64,000 nt of DNA, taken from the NCBI RefSeq assembly GCF_043555875.1, contig NZ_JBIGHW010000015.1, positions 29,534-93,533 on the forward strand, in the 5' to 3' direction. Of the stretch, positions 39,290 through 47,814 are shown in pieces; position 1 is the first letter of the stretch, and every line of letters starts with the position of its first letter. A model generated the notes under the pieces. The model saw only the letters and a list, made by a program, of their open reading frames with translations. It ran no database searches and had not been told where the DNA came from. The stretch is from Pelomonas margarita (lineage in GTDB: Bacteria > Pseudomonadota > Gammaproteobacteria > Burkholderiales > Burkholderiaceae_C). Both the position numbers and the translations under genes were made by a program.

Positions 39290-41572
39290 TCAGTAGCCCA
39301 GCGTCAGCTTGGCGAACAGCTCGTGGCCGCGTGCCAGGCCGGGGCGTGCGCTGGCGCGGTTCAGGCCCAGGCTGGCCAGGCGCGACAGCCCCACGCGGTG
39401 CTGGAACATCAGCGCCAGCTGGCGTTGGCGCTCGGCGGCCGCCGCGAGGCCGAGGGCGGCGTCCTCACGGCGTGTGGTGTGCGATTGCTGGTGGATCAGT
39501 CGCAGCGTGTCGCGTGCGCTGAGGTGCAGCACCACCAGGCTCTGCGCGCTGCGGTCGGTGAAGGCGCGCCGGCCATCGGGCGCGTCCACGGTGCCCAGGC
39601 CCAGGCGCTGCTCGAACTCCAGCCACCAGCCGCCCGGCAGCGGCGTGCGCAGCTTGGCCTCCAGCTGGGCTTGCAGGCCCGTGCCCACGCGGTCGGCCTC
39701 CACGTCCAGACGGCGGCCCCACTCGACCTCGGCCATCAGGAAGCTCAGCCACTCGCCCGGGTTGGACTCCACGCCCAGCAGCAGGGTGCGCGTGTCGTGC
39801 CGCCGACCGCCGCTCCTCGCGCGGTAGCTGTCCAGCCCCACATGCCCCCAGACGCCGGTGTTGCGCGCGGCGGCGAACCAGAAGCCCGGCTGGAACAGTC
39901 GGTCCACCACCTGCTGGGCCGCCACGCCCAGCAGCGGGTCGGCCAGCGTGCGCGTCTCCTGCAGCTTGAGCGTGAGCTCGCTCTCGTGCATGTCCACGCC
40001 CAGCAGCTGGCGCTCGCCCAGGCGCCGGTAGCCGAACAGCGACGCGCGGCGGATGCCGCTCTGGCTGACAAAGCCGTTGTCGTTGGCGAAGCGCGGGCTG
40101 ACCTCCTCGACGTTGACGTTGGCGAACCAGTCCGCATCGAGGTGGCGCCAGCCCAGCCACGCGCGGTGGCCGTGCTGGCGCGCCACACGCCCGACCCCGC
40201 CGTCTTCGTCCACGCTCAGCGTGGTGGCCGACAGCAGCAAGTGGCCGCGCCACTGGTCGTTGTCGCCCGCACGCCAGGTGCCGTCACTGCCGGCCACCTG
40301 CGTCGTGAGCCCGGGCCCGAAGTCGCGGTGCGACACCAGCCCGGCCAGGCCGAGCGCGCCCCATTGCAGGCGCCCGCGCGCGAAGCTGGCCTCCGAGTCG
40401 CGCGGCTGCACGCCCGTGCGTGTGGCAAACGCGCCTGCCCGCAGCACCGGGCCGCCGCCGCCATCGCGCAGGTGCAGCGCCGTGGCCTCGGCGCCAGCGC
40501 CGCGCCAGGTGGCGCGCAGGCCCCAGGACGGGGCGGTGATGGCGCGTGTGTAGAAGGCTGCGAGGCTGCGGTTCTCGCCAGACTCGTCGGCCTGTGTGGG
40601 GCCCACGACGTCGGCGCTCTCCAGGAAGAACGGCCGCTTCTCCGGCACGCTGAGCGCGAAGCGCGTGTTGCCGGCGAGCTGGGGCTCGTCCAGCTCCACC
40701 TGGGAGAAGTCGGGGTTCAGTGTCGCGTCAACAACCCAGTCGGCGCGTGGCCGCCACTTGAACTCCGCGCCCAGCGAGGCCTTGCGGGTGCGCCGCGTCG
40801 GGCCGGCGTCGTCACGCGTGGTCGTGGAGCGCAGCGTCAGCTCGGGCCGCAAGGTGATGAAGCTGCGCTCGCGCACCTGCGCCACCAGGTCGCCCAGACC
40901 CTCCAACGGCTGCAGCTCGGCGATGAAGTTCAGCACGCTCTTGGTCATGGCCGGCGCGCTGACATCCAGCGTGCGCTGCTCGCGCGGGATGTTGCGCGTG
41001 ACCATCACGCGCCACGGTGCGCCGTCCGTGTGCGGGAAGCGCAGCGCCGCCAGCGGCCAGCGCAGCTCGACGCTGTAGCCGTCCGGCAGGCGCTGCGCGG
41101 CGGCCTGCAGGTCGAAGTCGGGCGCGCTGTCTTCGGCGTCGTCCTCGGCGCTGAAGAGGCCATCCTCCAGCACGCCGGCCGGGCTGACGCGCGCGTACTG
41201 CGCCGTGCGGCGGTGGCCCACGGGGTCGATGAAGACTGTGACGAAATCCTGATCGGACTTGACCTGGTCGCGACGCGCCAGCGGCGCCACCAGGCGGCCG
41301 GGCTCGGGGTCCCAGGCGCGGATGCCGAAGACGAGGGCGTCGTGCGTGACCAGCACCTGCATCGTCGTGCGCCAGCGCGCGGGCTGCCGGTCGGCGGGCA
41401 GGAACTGCACGAAGCGGTCGTGCACGGGCGCGCGCTGCCAGGCGTCGTCGTCGAGCCGGCCGTCGATGTGCGGTGCGGTGCCAGCAGCACCCAGACGCAG
41501 GGCCGTGGGGGGCTGGGCCCAGGCGGGCAGGGCCAGGGCGAGCAGGCCCAGGCCGAAAAGGCGGGATGTCAT
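39290..41572 (-). CDS. DUF5916 outer-membrane protein with CBM9-like N terminus
   Basis: A 760-residue exported protein (signal peptide ending AWAQ). Residues 30-220 form a carbohydrate-binding family 9-like beta domain (APHIDGRLDDDAWQRAP, TVFIDPVG). The remainder is DUF5916, a predicted outer-membrane beta-barrel (VDATLNPDFSQVELDEPQ, FALSVPEKRPFFLES are strong family segments), ending in an aromatic (KLTLGY). Function is unknown; similar proteins are thought to be surface receptors or hydrolase-like. The start has a weak ribosome site, and a tiny leader ORF lies 112 bases upstream. Confidence 0.85.
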   Translation of the reverse strand: MTSRLFGLGLLALALPAWAQPPTALRLGAAGTAPHIDGRLDDDAWQRAPVHDRFVQFLPADRQPARWRTTMQVLVTHDALVFGIRAWDPEPGRLVAPLARRDQVKSDQDFVTVFIDPVGHRRTAQYARVSPAGVLEDGLFSAEDDAEDSAPDFDLQAAAQRLPDGYSVELRWPLAALRFPHTDGAPWRVMVTRNIPREQRTLDVSAPAMTKSVLNFIAELQPLEGLGDLVAQVRERSFITLRPELTLRSTTTRDDAGPTRRTRKASLGAEFKWRPRADWVVDATLNPDFSQVELDEPQLAGNTRFALSVPEKRPFFLESADVVGPTQADESGENRSLAAFYTRAITAPSWGLRATWRGAGAEATALHLRDGGGGPVLRAGAFATRTGVQPRDSEASFARGRLQWGALGLAGLVSHRDFGPGLTTQVAGSDGTWRAGDNDQWRGHLLLSATTLSVDEDGGVGRVARQHGHRAWLGWRHLDADWFANVNVEEVSPRFANDNGFVSQSGIRRASLFGYRRLGERQLLGVDMHESELTLKLQETRTLADPLLGVAAQQVVDRLFQPGFWFAAARNTGVWGHVGLDSYRARSGGRRHDTRTLLLGVESNPGEWLSFLMAEVEWGRRLDVEADRVGTGLQAQLEAKLRTPLPGGWWLEFEQRLGLGTVDAPDGRRAFTDRSAQSLVVLHLSARDTLRLIHQQSHTTRREDAALGLAAAAERQRQLALMFQHRVGLSRLASLGLNRASARPGLARGHELFAKLTLGY

Positions 41573-41683
41573 CGTGTGAACGAACCGAAGGCGCCGCAGA
41601 CCCGGGTCGGGCGGCGGCGAGATGCAGGGAGCCCGGTGCGGGCAGCGGAGGGCGAGCGCTGGATGGACGTCAGCGCGCGGGCG

Positions 41684-41710
41684 TCAGCAGGGGTGAAGAA
41701 CCTTCAACAT
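41684..41710 (-). CDS. Eight-codon leader ORF (MLKVLHPC)
   Basis: ATG at 41710 is preceded by GAGGAGGTCACC, one of the strongest Shine-Dalgarno sites in the window, yet the frame stops after MLKVLHPC with TGA. It is too short for a normal protein. It lies between the SDR stop and the DUF5916 start on the same strand. A G+C-rich hairpin (CGCCGC...GCGGCG around GACCCGGGTC) follows at 41592-41616. A regulatory leader peptide is the likeliest reading, with the terminal Cys or the HPC codons possibly sensed; this is inference. Confidence 0.45.
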   Translation of the reverse strand: MLKVLHPC

Positions 41711-41775
41711 GGTGACCTCCTCGGCTGCTTCGGTGCGGCAGCATTCGGTGCGAGGCGCGCAGTGTAGCCGTGCAG

Positions 41776-42549
41776 TTATTCGGTCGCGCGCTTCTTGCGC
41801 GGCCGGCGCGCCAGCAGGCGGTCGTACAGGCTGTTGGGCAGCAGCCGCAGGATCTTGGCCAGCACGCCCATCTGCCACGGGATGACGCGGTAGCTGACCT
41901 GCGCGCGGATGGCCCGCACCGCCTGCGCGGCGAAGTCTTCCACCGGCATCAGGAAGGGCATGCTGTAGCGGTTGCCGCGGGTCAGCGGCGTGTCGATGTA
42001 GCCTGGCAGCAGCGTGACCACGCGCACGCCGAAGGACCTGCACTCGCCCCGCAGGCTCTCGCAGTAGGCCACCACCGCCGACTTGCTGGCGCAATAGGCG
42101 CCGTGCCCCGGCAGGCCGCGGATGGCGGCCACGCTGGCCACGCCCACCAGCGTGCCGCTGCCGCGCCGGCACATGGCGTCCACGAAGGGGTGGAAGGTGG
42201 CGGCCAGGCCCACGTTGTTGGTGGCGAAGGTGCGGCGCATGACGTCCAGGTCGTCGAACTGCGTGGTGTCCATGCCGACGCTGATGCCGGCGTTGGCGAT
42301 GACGACGTCGGGCAGGCCTTGGCGCGCGATGCAGTCGCGGCCGGCGCGGGCGATGGCCTCGCTGTCAGCCACGTCGGCGCCGTAGATGGCGAAGCGGGCG
42401 GCGTCCAGTTGCTGCTCGGCGGCCCAGCGCGCGACCTCGTCCGTGCGGCGAGCCACCAGCGCGAGGCGGGCGCCATCGCGGTAGTAGCGCAGCGCCAGTG
42501 CCTGGCCGATGCCGCTTGACGCGCCAGTGATGAAGACCAGCTCGCTCAT
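41776..42549 (-). CDS. Short-chain dehydrogenase/reductase
   Basis: A 257-residue classical SDR: cofactor loop TGASSGIG (9-16), NAG (IANAGIS), and the catalytic Y-x3-K in GAYCASKSAV. The C-terminal part (about 200-257) is hydrophobic and basic (LLARRPRKKRATE), which may associate with membrane. Substrate unknown; an R residue following the dinucleotide loop suggests NADP use. It overlaps the lptC stop by 4 bases, so it occupies the place where lptA is normally found. Confidence 0.88.
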   Translation of the reverse strand: MSELVFITGASSGIGQALALRYYRDGARLALVARRTDEVARWAAEQQLDAARFAIYGADVADSEAIARAGRDCIARQGLPDVVIANAGISVGMDTTQFDDLDVMRRTFATNNVGLAATFHPFVDAMCRRGSGTLVGVASVAAIRGLPGHGAYCASKSAVVAYCESLRGECRSFGVRVVTLLPGYIDTPLTRGNRYSMPFLMPVEDFAAQAVRAIRAQVSYRVIPWQMGVLAKILRLLPNSLYDRLLARRPRKKRATE

Positions 42550-43199
42550 CGGCTGGCGTTGATCTGCCCCTGCGCCTTGCCCGCGAAGCGCAGCTGGCCG
42601 GTCAGGTGGCGGTACTCGAAGTTGCCGACGTTCAGCGTCACGCCGCCCTGGCGCACGGTGGTGGGCAGGTGGGAGCGCAGCACCTCGCTGTTGGACAGCG
42701 CCTGCATGAACTCGCTGCGCACTTCCATCAGCGCCGGGTTGTCGTCGCCGGCCCCGGCGGGCAGGCGGCGCAGCCGCACGTCGCCGCTCAGTTGCAGGTC
42801 GCTGCCGTCGGCGTTGCTGATGGCGCGCTTCGCGTCGGCGATGGCCAGCGTGCCGTCCGGCGCGATGGCGCGCACGCGCACGTTGTCGATCTCGATGGTG
42901 TCGGTGTCCGGGTAGTGGCGCAGCTCGGCGCCGGCGATCTGCACGCTCAGCCGGCCGTCCGCGCCGATGCGCTGGATCTCGAAGTTGGCCATGCGGTAGT
43001 CGGGCACATGGCGCGGCGGTGCCAGCTCACCGGCCTCGCCCAGCAGCGGCGTGTTCTTCACCAGCCACCAGGTGCCGCCGGCCAGGAAGGACATCAGCAG
43101 CAGCGGCAGGTAGTTGGACAGCAGGCCCTGCACGCGCCACAGCCAGGGCTGGGGCGGGCGGCGGCGCGGCGTCGGGGCCGGCAACGTTGTCGCGTTCAA
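42546..43199 (-). CDS. lptC: LptC, LPS-transport periplasmic subunit
   Basis: A 217-residue bitopic protein with one transmembrane helix (about 22-45, LSNYLPLLLMSFLAGGTWWLV) and a periplasmic beta-jellyroll (YRMANFEIQRIGADGRL; VLRSHLPTTVRQGGVTLNVG). It receives LPS from LptBFG and passes it to LptA. The start is TTG at 43199, overlapping the kdsC stop as TTGA and preceded by GGAGGG 7 bases upstream; no ATG fits. The SDR gene follows by overlap. Confidence 0.9.
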   Translation of the reverse strand: MNATTLPAPTPRRRPPQPWLWRVQGLLSNYLPLLLMSFLAGGTWWLVKNTPLLGEAGELAPPRHVPDYRMANFEIQRIGADGRLSVQIAGAELRHYPDTDTIEIDNVRVRAIAPDGTLAIADAKRAISNADGSDLQLSGDVRLRRLPAGAGDDNPALMEVRSEFMQALSNSEVLRSHLPTTVRQGGVTLNVGNFEYRHLTGQLRFAGKAQGQINASR

Positions 43200-43771
43200 C
43201 CGCGCCCTCCGTCCAGCGTCTCGTGGTGGGCGTGCAGCAGCCGCTCGTAGTGGCCAGCCGCCATCAGCAGCAGGTCGCAGCACTCGCGTGCCGCGCCGAA
43301 GCCGGCTGGCGCGCGCGTGACGTGGTGAGCCACTGCCAGCACTTCCGCATGGGCTCCGGGCGGCGCGCAGGCGAAGCCAGCGCGGCTGAGCAGCGGCAGG
43401 TCGGGCCAGTCGTCGCCCATGGCAGCCACCTCGCCCCAGTCCACGCCCAGCTGCTGCAGCAGCGGGCGGGCGGCGGCCAGCTTGTCGCTGATGCCGTACA
43501 GCGCGTGCGGCAGGCCGAGGTCGGCCACGCGGCGGCGCACGGCGGGGCTGTCGCGGCCGGTGATGATGACCGGCGTGATGCCCACCTGCAGCAGCGACTT
43601 CAGGCCGTGGCCGTCCAGCGTGCTGAAGGCCTTGAACTCTTCGCCGCGCTCGCCGATGTAGATGCGGCCGTCGGTCAGCACGCCGTCCACGTCAAACAGC
43701 GCGGCCTTGATGGCCAGGCCCGTGCCCTGCGCGCGCACGAGCAGCTCGGTCGGGAAGTGAAGTGCCGCCAT
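43196..43771 (-). CDS. kdsC: KDO-8-phosphate phosphatase
   Basis: A 191-residue HAD-family phosphatase (type C0, no cap): FDVDGVLTDG (nucleophile D27-V-D29), IITGRDS, K in SDKLAA, and MGDDWPDLPLL. It releases Kdo from Kdo-8-phosphate. It overlaps kdsD by one base and lptC by four, forming the conserved Kdo/LPS gene order. Confidence 0.95.
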   Translation of the reverse strand: MAALHFPTELLVRAQGTGLAIKAALFDVDGVLTDGRIYIGERGEEFKAFSTLDGHGLKSLLQVGITPVIITGRDSPAVRRRVADLGLPHALYGISDKLAAARPLLQQLGVDWGEVAAMGDDWPDLPLLSRAGFACAPPGAHAEVLAVAHHVTRAPAGFGAARECCDLLLMAAGHYERLLHAHHETLDGGRG

Positions 43772-44757
43772 CAGATCACCTTTGCGCGCATGAGGTCGTT
43801 GATGCTGACGGCACCCAGCAGCCGGCGCTCAGCGTCCACGACGAGCACCACGGTGATGCGGGCGGCTTCCATCAGGTCGGCGGCGTCCACGGCCAGCGCC
43901 TCGGCAGGCACGGTGCGTGGCTTTGGGTGGGCCACCTCGGCGGCGGTCAGCGCCCGCAGGTCGCGGCCCTGCTCGATGAGGCGGCGCAGGTCGCCGTCGG
44001 TGAAGATGCCCTGCACGCGATCCTCGGCATCGACGACGACCGCCATGCCCAGCGCCTTGGCGCTCATCTCGCGCATCAGCTCGGTGAAGGGGGTGTCAGC
44101 GGCCACGCGGGGCAGCGCGTCGCCGCTGCGCATCAGGTCGCGCACATGCGTGAGCAGCTTGCGGCCCAGCGCGCCGCCCGGGTGCGATCGGGCGAAGTCC
44201 TCGGCCTTGAAGCCGCGCGCGTCCAGCAGCGCCACGGCCAGTGCGTCGCCCAGCGCCATCTGCGCCGTGGTGCTGGCGGTGGGCGCCAACTGCAGCGGGC
44301 AGGCCTCTTCGGCGACGGCGCTGTCCAGCACGATGTCGGCATGCGCGGCCAGGCTGGACTGCGCCCGGCCGGTGACGGCGATGACGGGCACGCCCAGGCG
44401 CTTGAGCACCGGCAGGATGGCGTTGAGCTCGTCGCTCTCGCCGGAGTTGGACAGCGCCAGCACGATGTCGCCGCCGGTCACCATGCCCAGGTCGCCATGG
44501 GCCGCCTCGGCGGGGTGGACGAACAGCGCCGGCGTGCCGGTGGAGGCCAGCGTGGCGCTGATCTTGCGGCCCACGTGGCCGCTCTTGCCCATGCCCATCA
44601 CGGCCACGCGGCCACGGCAGCCCAGGATGACCTGCACCGCGTGCGCAAACGGCTCGGCCAGGCGCGGCGCCAGCTCGGCCAGCGCACGGGCCTCGACGGC
44701 CAGCGCCTGGCGGCCGATCTCGATGGCGCGCTGGGCGTCAAAAACGGGGGAACTCAT
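43771..44757 (-). CDS. kdsD: D-arabinose-5-phosphate isomerase
   Basis: A 328-residue enzyme converting ribulose-5-P to arabinose-5-P for Kdo synthesis. N-terminal SIS domain (GCRGRVAVMGMGKSGHVGRK; ALSNSGESDE) and two C-terminal CBS domains (about 205-325). Start 44757 is MSSPVFDAQRAIEIG; an open upstream extension is antisense to the divergent sulfatase-fold gene and is rejected. Confidence 0.95.
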   Translation of the reverse strand: MSSPVFDAQRAIEIGRQALAVEARALAELAPRLAEPFAHAVQVILGCRGRVAVMGMGKSGHVGRKISATLASTGTPALFVHPAEAAHGDLGMVTGGDIVLALSNSGESDELNAILPVLKRLGVPVIAVTGRAQSSLAAHADIVLDSAVAEEACPLQLAPTASTTAQMALGDALAVALLDARGFKAEDFARSHPGGALGRKLLTHVRDLMRSGDALPRVAADTPFTELMREMSAKALGMAVVVDAEDRVQGIFTDGDLRRLIEQGRDLRALTAAEVAHPKPRTVPAEALAVDAADLMEAARITVVLVVDAERRLLGAVSINDLMRAKVI

Positions 44758-44880
44758 GCGGCCAGTGTAGACAAGGCCCGCCGCCATGCGCGGCCATGGC
44801 GCACAGTGCTTTGCACGGCACAACACTCGGCAACAGAGTGCAGACACGTCGGCAAAGCGCGGTACCCAGACTGGCCGGTG

Positions 44881-46374
44881 ATGCCTGCTGCCCTGCCGTT
44901 CCGTCCTTCCCCGTCGTCGCGCCGTGCCTGGCTGGTGCTGCTGGTGTTCACGTTGTGGGCGGTGGTGGGCGTCAGCTGGTTCATGCGCCATTACTTCGGG
45001 CTGGTCACGCCAGACCAGGTGCTGTTCCACCTGCAGCATGGCGGCCTGGGTGAGGCCGACGGCCGGCTGCAGTGGCGCGCGCTGCGCTGCCTGGCCGGCG
45101 TCGTCGCGCTGACGGCGCTCAGCCTGCTGCTGCTCGGGCGGCTGCGGCGCTGGCCCCGATGGCCGTTGCTGGGCCTGCTGGGGGTCGGGGCCGTGGTGTC
45201 GGTGCAGGCGACGGTGGCCGACCCCTGCGAGCCCGAGCCCGACGGCAGCGACTACCTCGCCCGCCATTACGTGGCGCCGGACCGCGTGCACTGGGTCGCG
45301 CCGGCCGTGCGGCCGGATGTGCTGCTGGTGTTCGTCGAGTCGCTGGACCAGGCCTACACCCGCCCGCGCGACCCGGCCGCGGCGCTGCTGCCGGCCCTGG
45401 CCCGCTGGCAGGGCGAGATGCAGACCCTGGGCCAGTTGCGTAACCTCAGCGGTGCCAGCTGGACGATGGGCGGGCTGTTCGGCGCGCTGTGCGGCCTGCC
45501 GCTGCAGCCAGTGGGCGTCATGAGCCGCAACGCCTTCGAGTACGCCAGCCAGTTCTTCGCCGGCGGCAGCTGTCTGACCGACGTGCTGGCGGCGCAGGGC
45601 TGGCAGCTCAGCTTCTACGGCGGGGCCTCGCTGCGCTTTGCCGGCAAGGGGCAGTTTTTGCAGGATCACGGCGTGGGTCGGCGCTTCGGCGCCGAGCAAT
45701 GGCGGCAGGCCGGCGTGCCGGTGCCGTCGCAGGGCTGGGGCCTGCTGGACAGCGCGCTGGTGGGCCATGTGCTCGCCGACCTGCAGCGCCCGGTGGCCGG
45801 CAGCGCGCCGCAGCTGCGCTTCGTGCTGACCGTCAACACCCACGGCCCGGCCGGGGCGCGCGAGCCAGGCTGCGACACGGCCGCCCCCCGACCGGCCGAC
45901 GAGGACGACGATGAGCAGCCCACCGAGCTGATGCGCGGCGCGCTGCGCTGCACCGACCGGGCCGTGGTGCGGCTGGTACAGGGCTTTGTCGCGCAGCGCG
46001 ATGGCCGGCCCAAGGTGGTGTGGGTGATGGGGGATCACCTGAACCCCGCGCCGCTGCTGGACGACGAGCTGCAGCCGCCGGCTGCCGGCGGTCGCGCCGT
46101 TTTCCATGCGCTGGCCCGTTATGACGCCGCCGGCCGGCTGCTGCCCGGGGCCGACCGGCAGCGCGAGTTCACGCATGTGGATGTGTTGCCCACGCTGGCC
46201 GAGGCCATCGGCCTGCGCTGGTCGCCGCAGCCGCACCGGCTGGGCCTGGGCGTGTCGCTGCTGGCCGAGGCCCAGCCCGCGACGCTCGTGGAGCGCGACG
46301 GCCTGGCGCGCGTGGACGGCCGCCTGTCCTGCCGATCGCCGTTCTTCCAGCGGCTGTGGCTGGCGGGGCGCTGA
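44881..46374 (+). CDS. OpgB/LtaS-like sulfatase-fold phosphoglycerol transferase
   Basis: A 497-residue membrane-anchored enzyme. About three N-terminal helices (18-38, 68-88, 95-112) include the OpgB-like segment LVTPDQVLFHLQHG, then a periplasmic alkaline-phosphatase-fold domain: metal-binding E153 (VLLVFVESLDQ), nucleophile T195 in SGASWTMGGLFGALCG, and late VWVMGDHLN plus FTHVDVLPTLAEAIG. Such enzymes move phosphoglycerol from phosphatidylglycerol to glucans or other surface glycans. It is shorter than E. coli OpgB. The start has a poor ribosome site and is tentative. Confidence 0.85.
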   Translation: MPAALPFRPSPSSRRAWLVLLVFTLWAVVGVSWFMRHYFGLVTPDQVLFHLQHGGLGEADGRLQWRALRCLAGVVALTALSLLLLGRLRRWPRWPLLGLLGVGAVVSVQATVADPCEPEPDGSDYLARHYVAPDRVHWVAPAVRPDVLLVFVESLDQAYTRPRDPAAALLPALARWQGEMQTLGQLRNLSGASWTMGGLFGALCGLPLQPVGVMSRNAFEYASQFFAGGSCLTDVLAAQGWQLSFYGGASLRFAGKGQFLQDHGVGRRFGAEQWRQAGVPVPSQGWGLLDSALVGHVLADLQRPVAGSAPQLRFVLTVNTHGPAGAREPGCDTAAPRPADEDDDEQPTELMRGALRCTDRAVVRLVQGFVAQRDGRPKVVWVMGDHLNPAPLLDDELQPPAAGGRAVFHALARYDAAGRLLPGADRQREFTHVDVLPTLAEAIGLRWSPQPHRLGLGVSLLAEAQPATLVERDGLARVDGRLSCRSPFFQRLWLAGR

Positions 46375-46445
46375 TTCAAGGCGGGTTGTCGCAAGGCGGG
46401 CCCGTAAGGCGTCTGTACCAGCAAGCCGCTCTCATCGCTGCCGCC

Positions 46446-46652
46446 ATGAACGCCCTGCCTCGCCGCCTGCTGACCCCCTTGATGCCGCCGCCCGGCCTGC
46501 CGCACCGTGCGGTCGAGCCGCGCCTGGGGCTGGACGGTCCGTCTGCGCCGGCCAACCGCTGCACGATGGAGCAGCTGCTGGCCGAAGGCAGCCGGCGCGT
46601 CTACAGCCCGCGCCAGGAGGCCGAGGTGCTGGACACGCGGCGGCGCTGCTGA
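46446..46652 (+). CDS. Small hypothetical protein
   Basis: A 68-residue frame beginning MNALPRRLLTPLMPPPG, Pro/Arg-rich, with a somewhat regular C-terminal half (CTMEQLLAEGSRRVYSPRQEAEVLDTRRRC). It fits the short space between the sulfatase-fold gene and the cyclase gene and has GC-rich third positions. There is no clear ribosome site and I do not recognise a family, so it may not be a gene. Confidence 0.35.
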   Translation: MNALPRRLLTPLMPPPGLPHRAVEPRLGLDGPSAPANRCTMEQLLAEGSRRVYSPRQEAEVLDTRRRC

Positions 46653-46656
46653 GCGC

Positions 46657-47814
46657 TCAGGGCTGCACGACGTTGCGGCCCTGGCCCTTGGCGCGGTACA
46701 TGGCCGCGTCGGCGCGGGCCATCACCGTGCCGCCATCGGCGTCGCCGCGCTCGGCCTCGGTGATGCCGAAGCTGGCGCTCAGCGGCCAGTCCTGCTCAAG
46801 CCAGCGCAGCGGCGCGGCCTCCACCAGCGCACGCATGCGCTCAGCCACCAGGGCGGCGCCGGCGATGTCGGTGTCGGGCAGCAGCACGCAGAACTCCTCG
46901 CCGCCTAGTCGGCCGAAGCGGTCCACCTCGCGCAGGCAGGGCTGCAGCTCGCGCACCATCTGGCGCAGCGCGGCGTCGCCAGCCGCGTGGCCCAGCGTGT
47001 CGTTGAGCTGCTTGAAGCGGTCCATGTCGATCATCACCAGCGCATAGCCCCGGCCGCGTTTGAGCCAGGCATGCGCGTCGGCCAGCGCGCAGTCGAAGGC
47101 GCGGCGGTTCAGCGTGTCGGTCAGCGCGTCGCGCTCCAGCAGCCGTTCGATGCGCTGGATCAGGCGCATCAGCACCAGGAAGGCCAGCGTCGAGTTCTGC
47201 ACCAGCGTCAGCACCAGTGCCGCCCACAGGAAGGCCAGGTTGAATGGCGTGGGCAGCCGCATGTCGGGCGTGCGCCCGGGGTTGACGAAGGTCTCCAGCC
47301 CTCGGGCCGCCATCAGCGCGCCGATCAGCAGCAGCGGCAGCGCCAGCCGGGCCGGGGTGCGTCGCACGTCGATGGCGCGCAGCTGGCGCCACACCGCCGT
47401 GCCGGCGGCCAGCGTCAGCAGGGCGCAGCTGGCGTTCACGACGCGGGCCGGCCAGCGCAAGTCGCCGTCATAGGGCAGCAATGTCAGCAGTGCGCCGGCA
47501 GCTGCGGCCGTGATGGCCGTTGCGCGCCAGGGCGGGTGGCGGTTGTAGACGGCTTGCGCGGCCGTGCCGAGCAGCGCGAAGGACAGCACCGCCAGCAGGT
47601 CGCTGAGCCGGTAGGTCAGCAGGTCGGGCAGCTTGCCGCGCAGCGCGTGCAGCGCCAGCGACGCCGCCGAGGCCAGGTTGGCGCCGGCCATCAGCAGCGA
47701 GGCGCGGGGGGTGACGCGGGCCGCCCAGGCCAGCGACACCCACACCAGTGAGGCGATGGCACCCACCATGATGATGGCGGCCAGCAGCGTCAGCGTCTGC
47801 GCGGGCGAGATCAT
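46657..47814 (-). CDS. Membrane diguanylate cyclase (GGDEF)
   Basis: A 385-residue protein with about seven N-terminal hydrophobic helices (residues 1-215) and a C-terminal GGDEF domain. The active site is GRLGGEEFCVLL, and an inhibitory I-site RxxD (R-E-V-D) lies five residues before it. It should make c-di-GMP under product feedback. It overlaps its upstream paralogue by 4 bases (ATGA). Confidence 0.92.
   Translation of the reverse strand: MISPAQTLTLLAAIIMVGAIASLVWVSLAWAARVTPRASLLMAGANLASAASLALHALRGKLPDLLTYRLSDLLAVLSFALLGTAAQAVYNRHPPWRATAITAAAAGALLTLLPYDGDLRWPARVVNASCALLTLAAGTAVWRQLRAIDVRRTPARLALPLLLIGALMAARGLETFVNPGRTPDMRLPTPFNLAFLWAALVLTLVQNSTLAFLVLMRLIQRIERLLERDALTDTLNRRAFDCALADAHAWLKRGRGYALVMIDMDRFKQLNDTLGHAAGDAALRQMVRELQPCLREVDRFGRLGGEEFCVLLPDTDIAGAALVAERMRALVEAAPLRWLEQDWPLSASFGITEAERGDADGGTVMARADAAMYRAKGQGRNVVQP

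Noticed and set aside
41684..42172. Reading MLKVLHPC as the end of a 162-residue protein
   Set aside because: The upstream part is out of frame with and antisense-like within the SDR gene; the strong SD supports only the short peptide.
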